Positions 16,901-24,952 are shown, numbered from the stretch's first letter. The stretch: 32,244 bases of DNA from Gluconobacter sp. P1C6_b (GCF_018811945.1 NZ_JACRVU010000029.1:1-32244); one strand, 5' to 3'. Numbers and translations are program-made. The notes: a model not told the origin generated them from the sequence alone.

Positions 16901-19433
16901 TGCACAGGCTCCACACCAGGGCATTATGAAACCCGAGAAACCAGCCCGCGAAGAGCGCCCCGATGGCCATGGGGGCCGAAAGACTGCGGCGCAGATTGTC
17001 CAGCATCTTCCAGCGTGCAATCCCCGTGAGCGGATTGGTCCTGATCCCGATGGTCGGAAAACGGCCCATCCATGAGAAAATCCATGGCAGAAGCTGCCAG
17101 TCCCCCCGGACCCAGCGGTTGAGACGCGCAACCGAGACCAGATAATCGGTTGGATATTCCTCGATGACCTCGATATCCGTCACCAGACCGGCCCGGGCAA
17201 AAACGCCTTCGAACAGATCGTGGCTCAGGAGCGTCCCATCGGGAACCCGGCCCGCCAGCGCCGCTTCGAACGTGTCGATCTCGTAAATGCCTTTTCCGGC
17301 AAAGGAGCCTTCGGCAAACATGTCCTGATACAGGTCGGAGACGGCCGCCGTATAAGGCTCTATCCCGTTGGGGCTTGAAAAAACCCTCTGGAAAAGGGTG
17401 CTCTGTCGTGCTTCCGGCAGAGACGGCGTGACCCGCGGCTGAAGAACCGCATAGCCCTCCGTGACGCGTCCTTCATTCGGGTCGAACTGCGCATTATTAA
17501 GTGGATGGGCAATCTTCCCGACGAGACGCCTGACAACCTCATGCGGCAGCCGCGTGTCAGAATCCACCGTCACGACATACCGGACATTCTGCGGAATATT
17601 CTGCCCGGACAGACTGAAAAAACTGGTATCCGTCGCCCCGCGCAGCAGCCGGTTCAGCTCATGCAGCTTGCCGCGCTTGCGTTCCCACCCGATCCATTTT
17701 TCTTCGCTGGCACTCCACTGCCGCCTGCGATGCAGAAGCAGAAATCGCGTCCCAGCAGGCCCCGCGCCATAAGTCTGGTTCAGGCGGGAGACTTCCCGCC
17801 TCGCAATCGCCAGCAGGTCCTGATCCCCCTTCCGGCTTTCCGTGGATGAGTCCGTCCAGTCCGTCAGAAGGGCGAAATAGATCTCGCCATCCCGGCTGGA
17901 AAGATAATGCTTCTCAAGACGCTTCACCATTTCCAGAATGGAGGAACGCTTCGTCAGAAGGGTCGGGACGACGACCATGGTCCGCAGATGAGCGGGAACG
18001 CCGTCCTTGAGTTCCAGCGCAGGAAGTTCCGAGACCCGGATGGCCCACATCAGGAAGCGGTTTACGCCAGCCACAACGGCATCCGTGGCTGGAATAAAGC
18101 CCAGAACAATCAGCGCGCACGCCGCCCGGCCCGACAGGCTCCCGTTCATGATGGACAGGAAGGCCGACAGCAGAAGAAGCGTCAGTAACGTAACGCCCAG
18201 GCTGTATCCCGTGATGCCGAGCCGACGGCAGATCTGCCCGATCTGGACACGCAGCGGGGCCCGGAATTTCAGTTCCGCTTCAAACTCAGGGCGCCCTTCC
18301 GCCAGAAGGTAATAGCCCGGATCGGCGCGGCGCGGATCGGGGTTTTTCTCCTCGGCCGCCATCGCGGCAAGGGCCGTCACCCTGTTCGCGATGTCACATT
18401 CCGCATGCCCGGACCCTTTTGCCAGGGCCTCGATGGCCTTGCTGTACAGGTTCCGGGTTGCAGGATCCATGTCCGAAAAGCCGGCATGGCGATACAGGAT
18501 CTGGCTGACCGCGCTTATGTTTTCAAAAATACTGCTCCAGTCCAGCGTAGTGATCAGCCGCATGCTCGTAATAATGTTGCGGATCGTCGCATTCAGGGCG
18601 CTCTGTTCCTGCAACTCTTCATGAACGACCTGCTCCAGAGTTATCCCTTTTTCCTGCAATATCCCTTCCAGCCAGAGGAAAGCCGGGTCTTTCTGCGGGT
18701 CGTGTCCCTTGAGGCGGTGCGCGAACTGAACAAGAAACGCCGGGCCCAGTGTCTCCGTGTTTATTTTGGAAAGAATTTTGAGAATTTTCGTATTGTGGGC
18801 CTGAGCATCAAGAAAAACCGTATTGGCAAGCACATTGGCGGCTTTCTGCTCCTGAAGATTCTGGCAGATCTTGTCCGCCACCCGCCGGAGGTTCTCGATC
18901 AGAACAATCTTGATCTGGGTCGGAATGGCCCAGAGCTCCCGGATCAGCAGAGGCCTGCGGTCCTGATAGGCGCGCAGAAATTGGCAGAGTGTCTTCGGCT
19001 CGATATGGCTGTCCGTATGCGCCACGAGAGCCCAGGCGATCTCGAAAACCCTTGGCAGACCGGCAAAAGGCCCGCTGGAAAGCTCAGGAAGGTCTTTGTA
19101 ATATCCCGGTGGAAGATCGAACCTGATGGTCTGTATCTGTGCATCCATCAGGTAATAATTATCAATCAGCCACCCACCCGCCGGAGTAATCTGCTCCCCA
19201 TTTTCTGAGGCCTGAGATAAAAGGATGTTGGCCTCAAGCAGAACCCTGGCATTGTCATTCAGCCGGTTCGGTAAAATGTTGTTCTGCGTGGCAAGCAGAA
19301 TGTCGCCATGAATTTCCGCCAGGCTCCGGGAATGCTGCAGAAGCCGGTCTTCACTGAAAAGATCGGAGCGGATGATCTTTCCGGAATGAATCCGAAACGA
19401 ATCCCGGGAGTTTTTTCCGAAGAACTTGGCCAT
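10914..19433 (-). CDS. ndvB: Cyclic beta-1,2-glucan synthase (2839 aa)
   Basis: Membrane protein that primes, elongates and cyclises beta-1,2-glucan from UDP-glucose for export to the periplasm. Layout: soluble N-terminal part to about 400; membrane segments near 405-465; GT84 glycosyltransferase about 485-800 with VTVDSDTRLP (DSD 624-626) and LNRWVRGDWQ (771-780); more membrane segments near 818-860, 880-900 and 945-985; a glycoamylase-like domain about 1280-1500 with YNYQYSDFGVPGLGMKRGLA and SYMAHHQGMS; then a GH94 phosphorylase-type C-terminus with GTGDWNDGMNRVG near 2508-2520 holding the expected catalytic Asp, which controls ring size in the family. Length agrees with Agrobacterium ChvB and Rhizobium NdvB (about 2830). 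AAGGA lies 9 bases before the ATG. The frame is intact. No exporter (ndvA-like) gene is in the window. Confidence 0.96.
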   Translation of the reverse strand: MAKFFGKNSRDSFRIHSGKIIRSDLFSEDRLLQHSRSLAEIHGDILLATQNNILPNRLNDNARVLLEANILLSQASENGEQITPAGGWLIDNYYLMDAQIQTIRFDLPPGYYKDLPELSSGPFAGLPRVFEIAWALVAHTDSHIEPKTLCQFLRAYQDRRPLLIRELWAIPTQIKIVLIENLRRVADKICQNLQEQKAANVLANTVFLDAQAHNTKILKILSKINTETLGPAFLVQFAHRLKGHDPQKDPAFLWLEGILQEKGITLEQVVHEELQEQSALNATIRNIITSMRLITTLDWSSIFENISAVSQILYRHAGFSDMDPATRNLYSKAIEALAKGSGHAECDIANRVTALAAMAAEEKNPDPRRADPGYYLLAEGRPEFEAELKFRAPLRVQIGQICRRLGITGYSLGVTLLTLLLLSAFLSIMNGSLSGRAACALIVLGFIPATDAVVAGVNRFLMWAIRVSELPALELKDGVPAHLRTMVVVPTLLTKRSSILEMVKRLEKHYLSSRDGEIYFALLTDWTDSSTESRKGDQDLLAIARREVSRLNQTYGAGPAGTRFLLLHRRRQWSASEEKWIGWERKRGKLHELNRLLRGATDTSFFSLSGQNIPQNVRYVVTVDSDTRLPHEVVRRLVGKIAHPLNNAQFDPNEGRVTEGYAVLQPRVTPSLPEARQSTLFQRVFSSPNGIEPYTAAVSDLYQDMFAEGSFAGKGIYEIDTFEAALAGRVPDGTLLSHDLFEGVFARAGLVTDIEVIEEYPTDYLVSVARLNRWVRGDWQLLPWIFSWMGRFPTIGIRTNPLTGIARWKMLDNLRRSLSAPMAIGALFAGWFLGFHNALVWSLCIVSTLVIPASLPLLVDIIRRRRGETFRSYFSLLTVDLQRTALTTALCFAFLADQACLAGDAISRTLARVFVTRKHLLQWVTAAQAAEAPREQIQGYFRQMSGAVLIGLLAAIVMVVSAPWVWLVILPFALAWCLSPAIAWKASQYRASARRLEATEAETVFMRMQARRTWRYFETFVSAADHMLPPDNFQETPAPLVAHRTSPTNMGLYLLSVVAACDFGWIGVADATSRLSATLGTMAQLPRFRGHFYNWYSTADLSPLPPVYVSTVDSGNLAGHLITLACACEEWIQKGRKSDTWREGVRDALNLALEQATSGSDVFRSSELAQLIETVLQDMKDGHASQLTLAYRVQMLVGQAEELAHLLHRRATAGRAGQDVSATGAENLLFWLHAAQDCIQSERKDLESSPLLHDELHRIAQSARNMALEMEFGFLRNTDRKLLSIGYVVNEGTLDENCYDLLASEARLAVFFAIAKGDIPAWEWFRLGRPLATVAHGEALVSWSGSMFEYLMPSLIMAAPFDSLLEETSRQIVRRQIEYGQFCGVPWGISESAYNARDLDYNYQYSDFGVPGLGMKRGLAQNLVIAPYATALATMVDAHLATENFKALQAAGAQGSYGFYEALDYTKARLQPNQTVAVIHSYMAHHQGMSILAIADTVLKGLMRSRFHAEPMIGATELLLQERAPTGGVITTPLKEEETAPAALTIQLQSGGRHLRTADTNTPVTHLLSNGRYSVMLTAAGSGYSKWGDQAVTRWRRDSTLDNWGSYIYLQRAGSRQVWTAGLQPSGVEAESCDIEFREDRATYTRQDNRLTTTLEVLVSAEDDAELRRISVRNSGTAAVEVYVTSYVELALCPPGMDISHPAFAKMFVQTEYLPACKAIIGTRRKRNPSDPEIWAAHLVVGGSELSIETDRSRFIGRGRDLREPIAVTGTGPLSGSTGTVLDPIFSARCKLILPARSTRHVSFWTIVASTREALMQSIVRHQNDADLDRALTLAWTHAQVHLRHLDIQPAQADLFQQLAGYLLFPGPALRASAARIKRGAGKQADLWGQGISGDLPILLLVIAESEDFDLARSILTAHDYLSFKGLAFDLVILNDHTASYAQDLQHALEALVRSSGQPGTVRLLRGTLMPETVRELLFSVACVVLTGKGGNLQHQITRLEMKQRSKAVQAALRPCRPYHGAQETPELPVLELANGYGGFTSDGQEYAVIIRGRSLTPAPWVNVVSSPHFGFQVSAEGSGYTWSENSKENQLTPWSNDPVVNPTGEAFYLCDEESRQFWSPLAAVCPDDNAVYVCHHGRGYSRFERNANEIVSTLLHYVPPEDPIRISRLKLTNTSSRPRTLRVTTYTEWVLGQSRSTTAPFVFTEQDPESSALFVRNRWGETFGERVAFADLAGQQTSSTDDRHTFIGPNGALSAPRAIVRGGPLEGIIGAGVDPCAALQTVVTLEAGESTEILFLLGQGQNTEHARQLVRQYRAADLDAVLEAVHRRWETVTKTVQVRTPDRAMDIMLNGWLLYQSLSSRIWARAGFYQASGAYGFRDQLQDGMSLVLAAPQLVREHLLRAASRQFPEGDVQHWWLPQKGNGVRTRISDDCAWLAYTVAQYVRGSGDTAVLDEEIPFLSAPVLADGEHERFLQPEVTDDTASLYKHCILALDHSLRRGAHGLPLMGTGDWNDGMNRVGEAGKGESVWLGWFTHAALSAFLPLARARQDTEHVEKWTRVMTELETALEAAWDGAWYLRAYFDDGSPLGSHANSEGRIDAIAQSWAVISAAGSPQRAQQAMQAVQEQLVDLKQEIIMVLTPPFNTSEPDPGYIRGYPPGIRENGGQYTHAALWTVMATALLGEGDAAHEMFSTLNPIHHSRDQKAADRYKVEPYAVVADVYSSNPHVGRGGWSWYTGSAGWMQRIGVETLLGVQVEGNRLLINPHIPAGWPSYEVRLRWKRSEYHIRIENPDHVCQGDLFIRADDALVALTRPIDMEDDGLTHRVNVVIKKPEGLDLAS

Positions 19434-20039
19434 ATCTGCAGGTCCTTGAGGTAGGAAGCATCGGAGAACGGGTGTGTTGTGTTTTTAAAGGGATTCCATA
19501 CAGGTAATTACAAATAGTTACCGTCTGGATGCTGGTTTTATAAATATAATAACTAGTTATATGGTTTGTTTTGGTTGTGTCGGCAGAATCTGTTCATCAC
19601 ACAACGTGCGATTGAAGTTCTGGTTACCGTCTGAATTAAAAGATTTTAAAAAAAGAGAGATAAATCTCTGACAGAAGGCGTGGATCAATTTGTCATGAGA
19701 AGGGAAACCTGATCCTCAGGACAAGGCCCTGTGCGTAAACGCCCCTGCGACGTTTGTCCTTCCGGCATACAGTCCCGGCCCAGGATAACGGGGATTCAGA
19801 AAGATCATTTTCCATTCAATCCCTCAAAGCCCGGGGCGATGGCGAAGGGACATGATCATCAATTCGTGTCGGGGAAGAGGACTTTTCCCGTATTTGCGGA
19901 GTATCCGTCCCTCCGGAACCGTAAAATGACTATGATGTTAATGGGTTCTCTTTAATGCCGGGCTAATGGTATCCCTTCTTCAAGGGGTTTCTGATAGCCT
20001 TTCTCGCATCTGATGCGTCGGTGTTTTGGGGAGTTTTGA
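19434..20039. other. Divergent intergenic region between ndvB and galE
   Basis: This 606-bp gap must hold both divergent promoters. The part next to ndvB (19480-19670) is very AT-rich and contains the perfect 12-bp palindrome ATAACTAGTTAT at 19549-19560. The part next to galE is GC-richer and has a small CCCTT-CTTC-AAGGG hairpin at 19973-19986 in the probable galE leader. No gene with a ribosome binding site was found. Confidence 0.55.
19656..19669 (-). terminator. Short hairpin with T-tract on the minus strand
   Basis: AGAGAT-AA-ATCTCT is a perfect 6-bp dyad. Read on the minus strand it is followed by CTCTTTTTTTAAAA, the form of a weak intrinsic terminator. There is no minus-strand gene for it to serve between galE and ndvB, so it might end a short antisense or leader RNA, or be chance in AT-rich DNA. 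Confidence 0.25.
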
Positions 20040-21026
20040 ATGCGCTATCTTGTTACCGGTGGGGCAGGCTTCGTCGGTAGCCATGTTGTTCTTGCTCTAC
20101 GCGATGCAGGTCATGATGTTGTCGTGCTGGATAATCTGAGCACGGGATATCGTGAGGCGGTTCCCGCTGGCGTGCCTTTCCACAAAGTGGATCTTCTGGA
20201 TTACGCGGCTACGTCAGGCGTGGTGGCGCAGGGGAATTGGGATGGCGTGCTGCATTTTGCGGCGCTTTCTCTTGTCGGCGACAGCATGCGCGATCCCTTT
20301 CATTATCTGCGGCAGAACTATCTGACGGCCCTGAATCTCGTACAGATCTGTGCCGGCCATGGCGTCAGGAAGATTGTGTTCTCTTCGACTGCCGCTCTTT
20401 TCGGCGGACCGGAACGGCTCGATCCCATCCCGGAAACCGCACCCGTGCAGCCCGGCTCCCCGTATGGCGAGAGCAAGTTTATGATTGAACGTGTGCTGCA
20501 CTGGGCGGATGCGATCTATGGGCTCAGAAGCGCATGTCTGCGATATTTCAATGCGGCCGGTGCGGATCCCCAGGGACGGGCCGGTGAAGACCATCGGCCC
20601 GAAACCCACCTGATTCCCCTGACCATTGACGCAGCACTCGGCCGCCGTCCCGCACTAAAGCTGTTCGGTACCGACTATCCGACCCGGGATGGTTCCTGCG
20701 TTCGCGACTATATCCACGTGACGGATCTTGCCGACGCTCATATCAGAGCTCTCGCACAGATCGATCAGCGCAGCGTCACGTATAATATCGGCAATGGCCA
20801 GGGGTACTCGAACCTGGAGATCATCCAGAGTGTCGAGCGGGTCAGTGGCCGCAGGGTGCCGTGGGAACCTGCTCCAAGACGGGAGGGCGACCCAGCTCTT
20901 CTGGTGGCGGATTCCACGACCCTCAGAAATGATACGGGATGGGCACCCCGGTTTGGGGACATTGACAGTATTGTGGAGACGGCCCTGCGCTGGCGGGAAA
21001 GCCATCCTCACGGTTACGGTGGGTGA
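20040..21026 (+). CDS. galE: UDP-glucose 4-epimerase (328 aa)
   Basis: Cytoplasmic short-chain dehydrogenase-fold enzyme that interconverts UDP-glucose and UDP-galactose using bound NAD. It shows the Rossmann motif TGGAGFVGSH at residues 6-15, Asp31 after the second strand for the NAD ribose, FSSTAALFG at 114-122 with Thr117 at the position of the catalytic Ser of E. coli GalE, and the YGESK catalytic Tyr142/Lys146 pair. NAAGA and RDYIHVTDLADAH further along are typical of GalE. Length is normal for the family. GGAG lies 8 bases before the ATG. It is divergent from ndvB, so it may help set the UDP-sugar pool used for glucans and exopolysaccharides. The link to ndvB is inference from position only. 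Confidence 0.95.
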   Translation: MRYLVTGGAGFVGSHVVLALRDAGHDVVVLDNLSTGYREAVPAGVPFHKVDLLDYAATSGVVAQGNWDGVLHFAALSLVGDSMRDPFHYLRQNYLTALNLVQICAGHGVRKIVFSSTAALFGGPERLDPIPETAPVQPGSPYGESKFMIERVLHWADAIYGLRSACLRYFNAAGADPQGRAGEDHRPETHLIPLTIDAALGRRPALKLFGTDYPTRDGSCVRDYIHVTDLADAHIRALAQIDQRSVTYNIGNGQGYSNLEIIQSVERVSGRRVPWEPAPRREGDPALLVADSTTLRNDTGWAPRFGDIDSIVETALRWRESHPHGYGG

Positions 21027-21074
21027 GCAGCACAATCCCGTGGCGGTCTGAAAGAACGCTCCGATTTTGAACCC

Positions 21075-21560
21075 TTACGCGCCGTCATCCGCGCGCTGAA
21101 AGCGGATCAGGCTGCGTGACAGCCGTCCCTGGGCCCAGTTCGGCATCTTTCGCCACGGTGTCGTGACGTCTGCGGTTGTGCCGCTGACCACAACGGTCCG
21201 GCGCTGCTCCGTGCCCACCCATTCTGGCGCCCAGGCTGTCTGGACCTGAGTGATCCACTGGTTTCCCTCGACGCGATAACGCCCGATATAGGCCACCAGC
21301 GTTTTCATAAGGGCCGGATAATCGGCTTCCGTTTCAGCCGGATGGCGATGGCTGCCCTCCAGATTGAACGCCACCCATCCATCAGGCGTAAAAATGACCC
21401 GTCCCCGTGGTGAAGGGCCCATCGCATTGATGAATGTTCCCGTATCCTTTTCCTCCACCCGGTAGGAAACGAGATTCCAGGTGCCGACAAGCTGATCTTT
21501 CAGCGTTGGTTGTTCCGGATTTCCGTCACCGGATGTCGTGACTGGAAAGACTGAAGCCAT
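21075..21560 (-). CDS. Lipocalin-like domain protein (161 aa)
   Basis: Resembles the bacterial lipocalin-like family: LKDQLVGTWNLVSYRVEEK near the start, GRVIFTPDGWVAFNL in the middle, the 'YIGRYRVEGNQWITQVQ' strand and an 'EWVGTEQRRTVVVSG' strand. The fold is a small beta-barrel whose ligand is unknown. There is no signal peptide, so it is probably cytoplasmic. The ATG at 21560 is chosen over a GTG 57 bases upstream because GGGA precedes it and homologous sequence begins soon after. It is divergent from the LysR gene, 137 bp away, so LysR may control it. It converges with galE with a 48-bp gap. Confidence 0.75.
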   Translation of the reverse strand: MASVFPVTTSGDGNPEQPTLKDQLVGTWNLVSYRVEEKDTGTFINAMGPSPRGRVIFTPDGWVAFNLEGSHRHPAETEADYPALMKTLVAYIGRYRVEGNQWITQVQTAWAPEWVGTEQRRTVVVSGTTADVTTPWRKMPNWAQGRLSRSLIRFQRADDGA

Positions 21561-21697
21561 GCTGTTTTCCCGACCCTGTGTGGTGTTTCTGGGCGCTCTA
21601 TAACGCAGGCCGATCACCTTTCAGTAGGCGCATCATCGGAAAGGGAATATTACGGCAGGTGCAAGAATGAATCGAATTCCGTTTTAGGGGGGGCAGG

Positions 21698-22609
21698 ATG
21701 CGCCATGACGAAACCGGGGACCTGCGCTTCTTTGCCCATCTTGTCGCCTCCGGCAGTCTGACCGCCTGTGCCCGCAATCTTCAGACATCGCCCGCGACGG
21801 TGTCCCGTCGTCTCGCCCGTCTGGAAAGCCGGCTGGGCAGTCTGCTGGTCGTCCGGAACACGCGGCATTTCGGATTGAGTGAAAACGGGCGGATCTACCA
21901 CGAGCGCGCGGTGGAAATTCTGGCGCTCGTTGACAGTCTGGAAGAGGAAATCTCGTCCAATACCAACATTCCCCGCGGAACGCTCGGGATCGGCGCTCCG
22001 GTAGAACTCGGACGGCGCCTGATCGCACCTTTTCTGGCCACTTTCAGCGCCACGCATCCGGACCTGCTGGTCAATCTGGCACTGGCCTCGGAAGGTTTTT
22101 ATGACACCAGTGACTCTCTCGATGTCGTTCTGCGTCTGGGCCTTCCTGATTCCCCGGATGCGGTTGTCACCAGACTGGCCTCGACGGTGCGGGTCCTGTG
22201 CGCATCGCCTGAATATCTGGCCCGTCGTCCCCCGCCGGTGACGCCGCAGGAGCTGGCGGCCCATGACTGCCTCTGTCTGAGGCGTAACAAGACAATGGCC
22301 CTTCTGGACCGCTGGGTCATCGGCAACGACCTGCAGACGGAGATCATCACGGTCGAACCCCGCCTGTCGAGTACGAATGCCGAGATCATCCATGACTGGG
22401 CGCTTTCGGGAGAAGGGATCGCCTACAAGCTGCTCTGTGATGTGCATCATGATCTGGAACAGGGGCGGCTGGTGCGGATTTTCCCTGATCTGCAAGGGGA
22501 GAAAATCGACCTTCACGCCGTGCTGCCCAACCGGAAATATACGCAGGCCAGTGTCCGCGCCTTTCTGCACAGTCTCAAACCCCGTCTGCGTGTCGCGGGC
22601 TTCTTCTAG
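21698..22609 (+). CDS. LysR-family transcriptional regulator (303 aa)
   Basis: N-terminal winged helix-turn-helix at about residues 8-65 (LRFFAHLVASGSLTACARNL then SPATVSRRLARLESRLG) and a substrate-binding effector domain from about 90 on (PRGTLGIGAPVELGRRLIAP). Length is standard. The sub-type looks like the common proteobacterial 'CrgA/DsdC-like' regulators acting on a divergent neighbour, here the lipocalin-like gene, though the catabolic genes downstream are also possible targets. A purine-rich ribosome binding site with seven consecutive G precedes the ATG. Confidence 0.92.
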   Translation: MRHDETGDLRFFAHLVASGSLTACARNLQTSPATVSRRLARLESRLGSLLVVRNTRHFGLSENGRIYHERAVEILALVDSLEEEISSNTNIPRGTLGIGAPVELGRRLIAPFLATFSATHPDLLVNLALASEGFYDTSDSLDVVLRLGLPDSPDAVVTRLASTVRVLCASPEYLARRPPPVTPQELAAHDCLCLRRNKTMALLDRWVIGNDLQTEIITVEPRLSSTNAEIIHDWALSGEGIAYKLLCDVHHDLEQGRLVRIFPDLQGEKIDLHAVLPNRKYTQASVRAFLHSLKPRLRVAGFF

Positions 22610-22648
22610 TCTCCCGGCGGGCGTCGGCCTGCGCGCAGGTTTGTGGCT

Positions 22649-22667
22649 GATGGGCCTCTCGCCCATC
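22649..22667 (+). terminator. Hairpin after the LysR gene
   Basis: GATGGGC and GCCCATC form a perfect 7-bp stem with a 5-base loop, 40 bp past the lysR stop and ahead of the IclR gene. Only TT follows, so termination would be partial. Confidence 0.4.
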
Positions 22668-22724
22668 TTGCGCCCAGCTGTGGTATGACGCCTGTCTCTC
22701 GGCCGATCGAACAGGATTATTCTG

Positions 22725-23471
22725 ATGCAGGGCAGCGGTGTTGGCGTTCTGGACAAGTGCATGGCGCTCATGCGGTGCCTCTCCGTATCACCGGGAGCAT
22801 TGACCGCGCTGGAACTCGCCCGTCAGACCGGCATGGACCGTGGCACGGTGCACCGCCTGCTCAAGGCCATGGTCTACTGGAAACAGGTCGAGACGGGCGA
22901 TGGCACCTACCGTCTGGGCGCAGGGGCGCTTCTCTCGGCCAGTTCCTACCTGACGCGCCTGCCTCTGAGACGTGTGGCGCTGCCCTATGCCATCGATCTG
23001 CAGAACGTGATTTCGGACCGTCCGGCCATCGTTTCCGTGGCCCTGCCGGTCGGAGACCAGATTGTTCTGATTGACCGGATGTGGACGGCCACGACACCGT
23101 TCAATGTCATCGCGGATCTGGACGACCGCTTTGACATGGACGCCTGCACCAGCGGGCGCGCCGTTCTGGCGACGCTCTCAGCCGCCAGTGCCGAGGCGCT
23201 TGTGGGAGAAGAGCGTTATCTGGCTGTGGCGCCCCGTCTCGAGAAAATCAGGAAGAACGGCGGGTATTCCTTTGGTCATAGTGAACAGCGCAAGGGGCTG
23301 TCCGCCATGGGATATCCTGTCCGTCACGGAGACGGACCCGCCATAGGGGCGCTGGTCGTCGCCGGGCTGGAAATGGAGGCGGACATGCGCGTCTCCTCGT
23401 CCCTCGCGCATCATATGCAGCGTGCCTGCGCGGGAATTGCGGAACGGCTGGTCATGTCTTCCCCGGGGTAG
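22725..23471 (+). CDS. IclR-family transcriptional regulator (248 aa)
   Basis: N-terminal winged HTH (about residues 5-65; LTALELARQTGMDRGTVHRL) joined to an IclR effector-binding domain (about 80-245) with SVALPVGDQIVLID, DACTSGRAVLATLS, and NGGYSFGHSEQRKGLSAMGYPV where family members carry 'xGYAxxxEExxxGxxxxAxPV'. IclR proteins often control aromatic or carboxylic acid catabolism from nearby genes. AGGA lies 8 bases before the ATG. Its last 20 bases overlap the 3' end of the convergent ligase gene. The most likely target is the divergent promoter at 25976-26107, which carries two repeated GTTC/GAAC-type elements. Confidence 0.92.
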   Translation: MQGSGVGVLDKCMALMRCLSVSPGALTALELARQTGMDRGTVHRLLKAMVYWKQVETGDGTYRLGAGALLSASSYLTRLPLRRVALPYAIDLQNVISDRPAIVSVALPVGDQIVLIDRMWTATTPFNVIADLDDRFDMDACTSGRAVLATLSAASAEALVGEERYLAVAPRLEKIRKNGGYSFGHSEQRKGLSAMGYPVRHGDGPAIGALVVAGLEMEADMRVSSSLAHHMQRACAGIAERLVMSSPG

Positions 23472-24948
23472 TGCCGGTTTCCAGAATCTCCAGGAGCCTG
23501 GCCTGCTGCACCTTGCCGTAATGGGAGCGGGGAAGCTGCGGGACAAACTGGATCTGTTTGGGAACCTTGTGACGTGAGAGCATGCGTCGGCAATGCTGGA
23601 TCAGCTGTTCCGCCTGGACCTGCTCTCCGGCATGGAGCACGACGGCCGCACAGACACGTTCGCCCCATTCCGGGTCCGGAAGGCCGAAGACATGGACATC
23701 CTGAACGGAAGAATGCTCCGACAGGGCCTCCACCACTTCCGAGGGCTGGACGGACATCCCGCCGGTGCGGATGATCTCCTTGCGGCGCCCGACGATGCGG
23801 AGGAGACCGTCGCCGTCACGCTCTCCCAGGTCGCCCGTTGCAAGCCAGCCGCCCCGGAGCGTGGTGGCGGTGAGTTCCGGGCGTTTCCAGTAACCGGCCA
23901 TCAGGTGAGGGCCGCTGACTTCGATTTCTCCGGCATGGGAGAGGGGGTCCTGATCCGACAGTCGGGCCTGGACGGTTTTCAGGGCAAAGCCCACGGCGCC
24001 TGCGGATGTTCCCGCTTTGCGCAGAGAGGCAAGGACAGGGGCGGGGAGGTAGAAGCTCCAGGGGGCTTCGGTCATGCCGTAGAGGATGCTGAGGCGCGGT
24101 CCCAGAAGGGATGTGGCCCTGTCCAGAATGTCCTGTGACAGGGCGGCGGCTCCGACATCGAGGGAGCGGAAGTGCGGCAGAGGTCTGGGAGGGGACGGGA
24201 TCTCGGCCTCGTACTGGATCAGGCGGGCGATCTGGGTCGGAACGAGGGAGCTGAAGGCGGCGGCTGTTGTTTCCAGCTGCGCGAGGAAGGTTGCCGGGCT
24301 GAAGCGGCCCCCCAGAACGACAGTTCCGCCGTTGCACAGATGGGCCAGCACGGAAATCGAAGCGATCGGCCACAGGGGGCGGACGTTCAGGAGTACGTCC
24401 TGCGGAGAAGTGGGACGTGCGAGGCTGATATTCCCGATAACGGCCGACAGGCTGCCCTGGGTGTGCATGACGGCTTTTGGCTGGCCGGTAGTGCCGCCGG
24501 TGTAGTTCAGGGAGGCGAGGTCGCTGTCCGCGGGTGCGGGGAGAGGGGGGGCTGTTTCGTTCCATTCGGTCGGGAGGGGGCGGCATAGGATGTCCGTCAG
24601 GCTCTGCGCCTGCGCTTCAGCCGCGTTCCCATAGAGCAGGAGGGCTATTCCGGCATCTGCAATCTGGCTCTTCAGTTCCTGGGGGGACAGGGAGGGGTCG
24701 AACGGGACGCGGATATATCCGTTCGCCATCGCGCCGTAATCGGCGACGAGATAGGGAATGCTGGCCTCGGAGAGAATGCCGATCCGGGCTCCCTGCGGGA
24801 TGGAAAGGTTCGTGAGGAATGCTCCGAACCCGACCAGCGCAGCGGCAAACTGCTCGAAAGTCAGATGCTCGCTTGATGTGAGATCCTGCACGGCCGTTGC
24901 CTTCGGCCACTGTCGGGCGGCACGGGAAAAGAAAGAGCCCAGGGTCAT
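23452..24948 (-). CDS. AMP-dependent acyl-CoA synthetase/ligase (498 aa)
   Basis: ANL-superfamily enzyme that activates a carboxylic acid through an acyl-AMP to its CoA thioester. Motifs in order: the P-loop LNYTGGTTGQPKAVMHT at 147-163, LYGMTEAPW at 289-297, the hinge region GGWLATGDLGERDGDG at 366-381, GRRKEIIRTGGMSVQPSEVE-type segment at 387-405, and the C-terminal catalytic Lys479 in LPRSHYGKVQ. Length is typical of class I medium/aromatic acid ligases. It lies 4 bp behind the alcohol dehydrogenase gene, forming one operon. With a crotonase across the promoter, the context suggests a CoA-dependent route. Substrate is unknown; a feruloyl- or coumaroyl-like acid is one possibility. Confidence 0.93.
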   Translation of the reverse strand: MTLGSFFSRAARQWPKATAVQDLTSSEHLTFEQFAAALVGFGAFLTNLSIPQGARIGILSEASIPYLVADYGAMANGYIRVPFDPSLSPQELKSQIADAGIALLLYGNAAEAQAQSLTDILCRPLPTEWNETAPPLPAPADSDLASLNYTGGTTGQPKAVMHTQGSLSAVIGNISLARPTSPQDVLLNVRPLWPIASISVLAHLCNGGTVVLGGRFSPATFLAQLETTAAAFSSLVPTQIARLIQYEAEIPSPPRPLPHFRSLDVGAAALSQDILDRATSLLGPRLSILYGMTEAPWSFYLPAPVLASLRKAGTSAGAVGFALKTVQARLSDQDPLSHAGEIEVSGPHLMAGYWKRPELTATTLRGGWLATGDLGERDGDGLLRIVGRRKEIIRTGGMSVQPSEVVEALSEHSSVQDVHVFGLPDPEWGERVCAAVVLHAGEQVQAEQLIQHCRRMLSRHKVPKQIQFVPQLPRSHYGKVQQARLLEILETGTTPGKT

Positions 24949-24952
24949 GATG

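Noticed and set aside
19731-19955. A 74-codon frame between ndvB and galE
   Set aside because: It has no ribosome binding site, no family and odd composition; it is most likely chance.
21687-21693. Run of seven G before lysR as a phase-variable tract
   Set aside because: It is short and lies within the purine-rich ribosome binding region, not inside a coding frame or between promoter boxes.
21650-22771. A minus-strand frame of 373 codons across the LysR gene
   Set aside because: It is antisense to clear LysR coding sequence and has no recognisable domain.
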